Positions 34,006 to 37,293 of a stretch of DNA of 37,293 nt are shown here, in pieces. The translations under genes and the position numbers were made by a program. The notes beneath the pieces are model-generated. The model searched no databases and was not told the origin of the DNA. It was given only the letters and a program-made list of their open reading frames with translations. The stretch spans positions 1 through 37,293 of the forward strand of contig JAISHU010000097.1 in the NCBI GenBank assembly GCA_031262385.1, in the 5' to 3' direction. How positions within the stretch are numbered: position 1 is the stretch's first letter; each line of letters opens with the position of its first letter. The stretch comes from Mediterranea sp. (in: CFB group bacteria). GTDB taxonomy: Bacteria > Bacteroidota > Bacteroidia > Bacteroidales > Bacteroidaceae.

Positions 34006-35733
34006 ATGGAAGAACTAATTATTAAAAGACAAATATCATACTCGTGTGTCTTTCCTAATGGAACAGATACATTAAGCGAACTACTTAAAATCATTCCTTC
34101 AAAAAGTGCTATTGCATGGGCTTCATATATGCTTACCAAAAAGAAGATGATGACCATTGAACAAAAAGAGGCTGATTTTTTTATTCCTCTGCTATTTAAA
34201 ATGAACAGAAACCTACAGCAAACCATAACTAACTACTTACAGTCTATAGCCCATAATTTTTCTAATTATGTATTTATAGATGAAGTATCATTACTTATCC
34301 TGATAGAATATCTATTAGAAAATCACAACGAGAACGATACGGATGTATATAGTTCCGAAGATGATTTCTCTAATATGATTATTGCATATTTAATGTGTTG
34401 TGATGAAAAATTGAGGCATACAACGAAGTCATTGAATGAAGTTAGTAATGTAGATTCGTTAATGGCTTTATATTTACCTGAGCAGCTGAGGTATAATGAT
34501 ATATACTACCCTAAAGATTATCGGGTAGAATTTATGAGATTCTACTATTTTATGACTTTCTGCGAGAGCGATGTAACCTTTAAGAAGTATTTGGAGTTAT
34601 TTTTACAAGAGAATAATATAAAGAAGTGGGATGACTATCTATATTTTGTATTTGAAACCTATCTTACTCTTTCTACAAATAAAGAGGGAAGTACAAATAC
34701 TATAAAGATAGAACCGGATTTATACTATGGAAGGAAGTTCTTAGATTATATGTGTGTTGATATAGGAAAATTTAAAAGAACTTCTGATTTCACATCTCTT
34801 AGAAGTCAGCCCGTGTATTATCATGGGGATAATACATATCGCATTATTTTTATGGGATTTTTCATAGATAAGATGTTCCAAAGTTTTCTATTTGATTTTG
34901 CATCTATACTTATGAAGCATGAAAAAATCAGCTATTCGCAGCTAAAGACTTTAGTTGGGAATAAATTCACTGAGAGTGACCTGTTTTATAAATTTGCGAA
35001 TTCTTGTTTCTCAAAAACATGTAAGAAATTAATCTCCGGACAAGATTTGAAAGTGTATTTAAATAATGGAGAGCCTGATTTTTATATTAGAAAGGGGAAG
35101 AGTCTTTTCCTTTTTGAATTTAAGGATGTAATGTTAAATGCAAAAACAAAACATTGTGAGGATGTTTCGCAAATAAAGACGGAAATACTTGAATTATTCG
35201 AAAGCTCAACAATTGAAAAAAGCACCGGAAAGCAGAAGAAAAAGTCCCAAGCAAAAGGAATTACCCAATTGCTAAATGTGATTGAAACGAAGTTAGATAT
35301 AATAATTCAAAAGGCTGATAGAATCGAAATTGTTGATAAGTTTAGTGTTTATCCGGTAATTATATATCAGGATTGTTGCTTTGATATTGAAGGGGTCAAT
35401 TATATTCTAAAAGAGCGGTTTGAGGAATTAAAACAAACAAAGAATATATCTGATAAATACTTAGTAAAGCAATGTGTAATGATGTCTCTTGAAAGGATGA
35501 TTGCCTTAGAAGATTACTTTTACGATGGCAGATTACAATTAGACAACCTTATAGACAACTACATATTAGAATGTGATAAGTCAGAACAAAATAAATTGCT
35601 GCCTTTTAATAAATTCATAATGAGGCAAGCTTGGAAGTTGGGGTATAAACATGAAATGAGTACAAGGTTTAAGAAAGTTTTAAATTTGATGATTGAAAAG
35701 AACCCATCAAATTATCTTTTCCCGCGAACATAA
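34006..35733 (+). CDS. Unrecognised protein with a PD-(D/E)XK nuclease-like motif
   Basis: This 575-aa, A/T-rich gene has no recognised family. The central-to-C-terminal part shows GEPDFYIRKGKSLFLFEFKD, with Asp358 in PD and Glu371-x-Lys373 in EFK, as in PD-(D/E)XK enzymes. A later AKGITQLLNV (Lys417/Gln421) could be the Q motif. The N-terminal ~330 residues are predicted helical without any motif. The open frame extends upstream to 33934, but MEELII at 34006 is the more natural start. Its base composition is unlike the GC-rich core genes, as is often true of defence or transferred genes. It abuts the stop of the XRE gene with no gap. Confidence 0.7.
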   Translation: MEELIIKRQISYSCVFPNGTDTLSELLKIIPSKSAIAWASYMLTKKKMMTIEQKEADFFIPLLFKMNRNLQQTITNYLQSIAHNFSNYVFIDEVSLLILIEYLLENHNENDTDVYSSEDDFSNMIIAYLMCCDEKLRHTTKSLNEVSNVDSLMALYLPEQLRYNDIYYPKDYRVEFMRFYYFMTFCESDVTFKKYLELFLQENNIKKWDDYLYFVFETYLTLSTNKEGSTNTIKIEPDLYYGRKFLDYMCVDIGKFKRTSDFTSLRSQPVYYHGDNTYRIIFMGFFIDKMFQSFLFDFASILMKHEKISYSQLKTLVGNKFTESDLFYKFANSCFSKTCKKLISGQDLKVYLNNGEPDFYIRKGKSLFLFEFKDVMLNAKTKHCEDVSQIKTEILELFESSTIEKSTGKQKKKSQAKGITQLLNVIETKLDIIIQKADRIEIVDKFSVYPVIIYQDCCFDIEGVNYILKERFEELKQTKNISDKYLVKQCVMMSLERMIALEDYFYDGRLQLDNLIDNYILECDKSEQNKLLPFNKFIMRQAWKLGYKHEMSTRFKKVLNLMIEKNPSNYLFPRT

Positions 35734-35976
35734 TTACTTATCATGGGGCACGTTCATATTGAAAGATAATTCTTCCGAGAAATAGGCAAAGAAATCTACG
35801 CCCAGTAATTCCGAAATCTGCCATAGCAAATCGACTTCAACACTTTCCTTCCCCAATATGTGGTACATATTAGGCACCGAGTAATGTACCTTTGTAGCCA
35901 ACCACGAAACACTCCGACCTTGCTCAGCGAGTGTTTGTTTAACAACTTTCCCTACATTAATATTATTCCTTTTCAT
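35734..35976 (-). CDS. Small XRE-family helix-turn-helix regulator
   Basis: This 80-aa protein is almost entirely one HTH domain: VGKVVKQTLAEQGRSVSWLA, then KVHYSVPNMYHILGKESVEV as recognition helix and turn, then LLWQISELLGVDFFAYF. Such small XRE proteins are usually DNA-binding repressors or antitoxin-like regulators. It is convergent with the nuclease-like gene; stops are adjacent (TAA 35731-35733 and TTA 35734-35736). No partner toxin is encoded beside it on the same strand. Target genes are unknown. Confidence 0.82.
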   Translation of the reverse strand: MKRNNINVGKVVKQTLAEQGRSVSWLATKVHYSVPNMYHILGKESVEVDLLWQISELLGVDFFAYFSEELSFNMNVPHDK

Positions 35977-36001
35977 TACGATATAGCTTTAGAAGCTTTT
36001 T

Positions 36002-37162
36002 TCATTTCAATATGTATTTAATTATAACGGGGTTATCATCTTCTTTAATATGTGAATATATTTTTTTGTTTTTCCCGTCTAATACAGCCGGATTTATCAC
36101 TTTATTGATGTACTGCGGCGATACAGGCGTATATATTGCACTTTCATCAATACATAAGGGTAGGCATTGTCCGCCTTCCTTGAACTGCTCAAACAATATA
36201 TGGGTTTTAGTGTGTTTGCTGAGCAGCAAGTGTTTATACCGATTTTTGAACTTAAACCGGGTAAAGTAAAATCTGCTGTTTTCTTGGTAAACTTGAAAAA
36301 GTAGAGCGTATTTCATGCTAATCTTTTTTGATATGTTCATATAAAAAGCCATTGATTCGTTTTCGGGCAACGCAGACGGAGTAAAATTATATTGTCCAAA
36401 ATCCCATTTATATCGATACGATAATTCATGGGAGGGCGGAGAAATATTAAAAATATCACCGTTGTATATTTGAGCAAAACATACTGTGTCGTTATACAAA
36501 TAGAAAGGATTTCTACTTGCCGGGGCATAAACCGTATTTCTAGCAAACCATTGGGGTAGGTAATAATCGCTTTTTATAACTTTACTGTCTGCCGGATAAT
36601 AGAAGTATATTTCAAATCCTTCTACGCTTGACATTAATACATATTCTTCTGCCGTAAGATTGTAAAATTGATAAACTACCGGCATGCTATCAGGGAAACG
36701 TATTTTATCAATAAACACACCCGTATCAAGATTGTAAATATATATACCTCTTCCAATAGGAGAAAGTACCTCTAAATTGTTGGTAAATCGGTTGATGTTA
36801 AAATCACTTATAGCAATATATTCTCCCGGTCCTTATCCGGTTCTATTGAACCGTCTTAAAAATCGTCCCTTCGAATCAAATGTTATAATTGCGTCTTGTT
36901 GAGTATCTAAAAAATAGAAACAGTCCTTGTGCTTTATTACTTTATCCGGTTCGCCTATGGGGAAGGTCAGCAATGACTCATCAGTTGTTTCCAACGGGAT
37001 AAGTTCTACTTTAGAGAATAGTTCAAAAATGGAAATATTCTCGTTTCTATCGGGATCAATAGTAAACGTTCCATTCTTTTCTATTTCTCTCTTACTCTCG
37101 CAAGAGGAGAGAATAGCGATAGCTGTCATAATAGATAAAAGTGAGACGAGATTTTTATTCAT
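36002..37162 (-). pseudogene. 6-bladed beta-propeller lipoprotein, interrupted by an in-frame stop
   Basis: A lipobox (AILSSC, Cys ~20) and the N-terminal FELFSKVELIPLETTDESLL region are typical of the Bacteroidales 6-bladed beta-propeller family (PF17170-type). Reading continues with DAIITFDSKGRFLRRFNRTG, then a TAA codon, then GPGEYIAISDFNINRFTNN in the same frame. Family proteins carry an (G/R)xGxGPGEY motif here, so the TAA most likely replaced a Lys or Gln codon. The remaining 270 or so codons stay open to 36002. The start at 37162 follows the TATATTTG box; the Met at 37198 would lie inside or before it. Two overlapping fragments would be called otherwise. The role of the family is unknown, often near SusCD-like loci. 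Confidence 0.85.
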
Positions 37163-37195
37163 GGGCACATTGGTGTTAATTTGAAAATTATGCGA

Positions 37196-37203
37196 CAAAT
37201 ATA
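37196..37203 (-). promoter_or_regulatory. TATATTTG promoter box for the beta-propeller pseudogene
   Basis: CAAATATA on the plus strand reads TATATTTG on the minus strand, 33 bp before the start codon at 37162. No ideal -33 element is seen. Beyond it, 37204-37293 is A/T-rich with no recognised feature up to the window edge. Confidence 0.5.
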
Positions 37204-37293
37204 TGTACTTTTTATTTTAGGATTTGAATTTAAACCTAAGAAAAACGTAAGATTTGCATGAGAAATATTTCACGCTTTAAGCTTACTAGGTAG

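Noticed and set aside
36002..37198. Two separate genes (121 aa and 238 aa) on the minus strand
   Set aside because: Both share one frame, the intervening sequence codes for the expected GPGEY propeller segment, and one TAA alone separates them; a single pseudogene explains all.

Overview
The window reads as a chromosomal segment of a member of the order Bacteroidales (phylum Bacteroidota). The evidence is the repeated promoter element TAnnTTTG (in places with an upstream TTTG 19-21 bp away), the near absence of Shine-Dalgarno sequences, and family content typical of the order: DUF4292, DUF3256, a 6-bladed beta-propeller lipoprotein, a C10 peptidase, a lipoprotein serpin and a DUF4143 ATPase. 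No tRNA, rRNA, CRISPR array, transposase or integrase was recognised. Genus cannot be fixed from sequence reading alone.

Layout. 225-6485: a CPA2-type cation/proton antiporter, a convergent ComF-like phosphoribosyltransferase, then a zinc-ribbon NUDIX hydrolase overlapping a large periplasmic TPR protein. 6606-11648: murF facing a leftward surface-polysaccharide operon (flippase, GT2 and GT4-like glycosyltransferases). 11649-14283: a 360-bp intergenic region with a candidate small RNA, a small membrane protein, a class I acetyl/succinyl-CoA transferase with a clear terminator, and a block of degenerate 20-23 bp tandem repeats. 14295-18493: leftward nadA-murG-murC-ftsQ, a fragment of the division/cell-wall cluster without ftsA/ftsZ. 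18494-18930: an AT-rich non-coding region with one perfect DnaA box and several variants; it is the best replication-origin candidate in the window. 18962-22369: a SPOUT RNA methyltransferase converging on an operon of a C10 (streptopain-like) cysteine peptidase lipoprotein and a serpin lipoprotein. 22633-28096: dgt diverging from a dut-TPR lipoprotein-DUF4292-EnvC-like operon. 28108-30731: an AAA/DUF4143 ATPase preceded by three 33-bp direct repeats, then free-methionine-R-sulfoxide reductase and DUF3256. 30726-32867: leftward ahpC-ahpF with a possible OxyR site. 33219-37162: a sirtuin, then an AT-rich accessory end with a PD-(D/E)XK nuclease-like protein, a small XRE regulator and a 6-bladed beta-propeller pseudogene broken by one in-frame stop.

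Functional themes: envelope and peptidoglycan construction (murF, murG, murC, ftsQ, EnvC-like, polysaccharide operon), nucleotide-pool control (dgt/dut, NUDIX), oxidative-stress defence (ahpCF, fRMsr) and host-facing proteolysis (C10 peptidase with its linked serpin). The observations most worth testing are the protease-serpin operon, the putative oriC, the unassigned nuclease-like protein at 34006-35733, the repeat array in front of the DUF4143 ATPase and the predicted small RNA at about 11894-11970.
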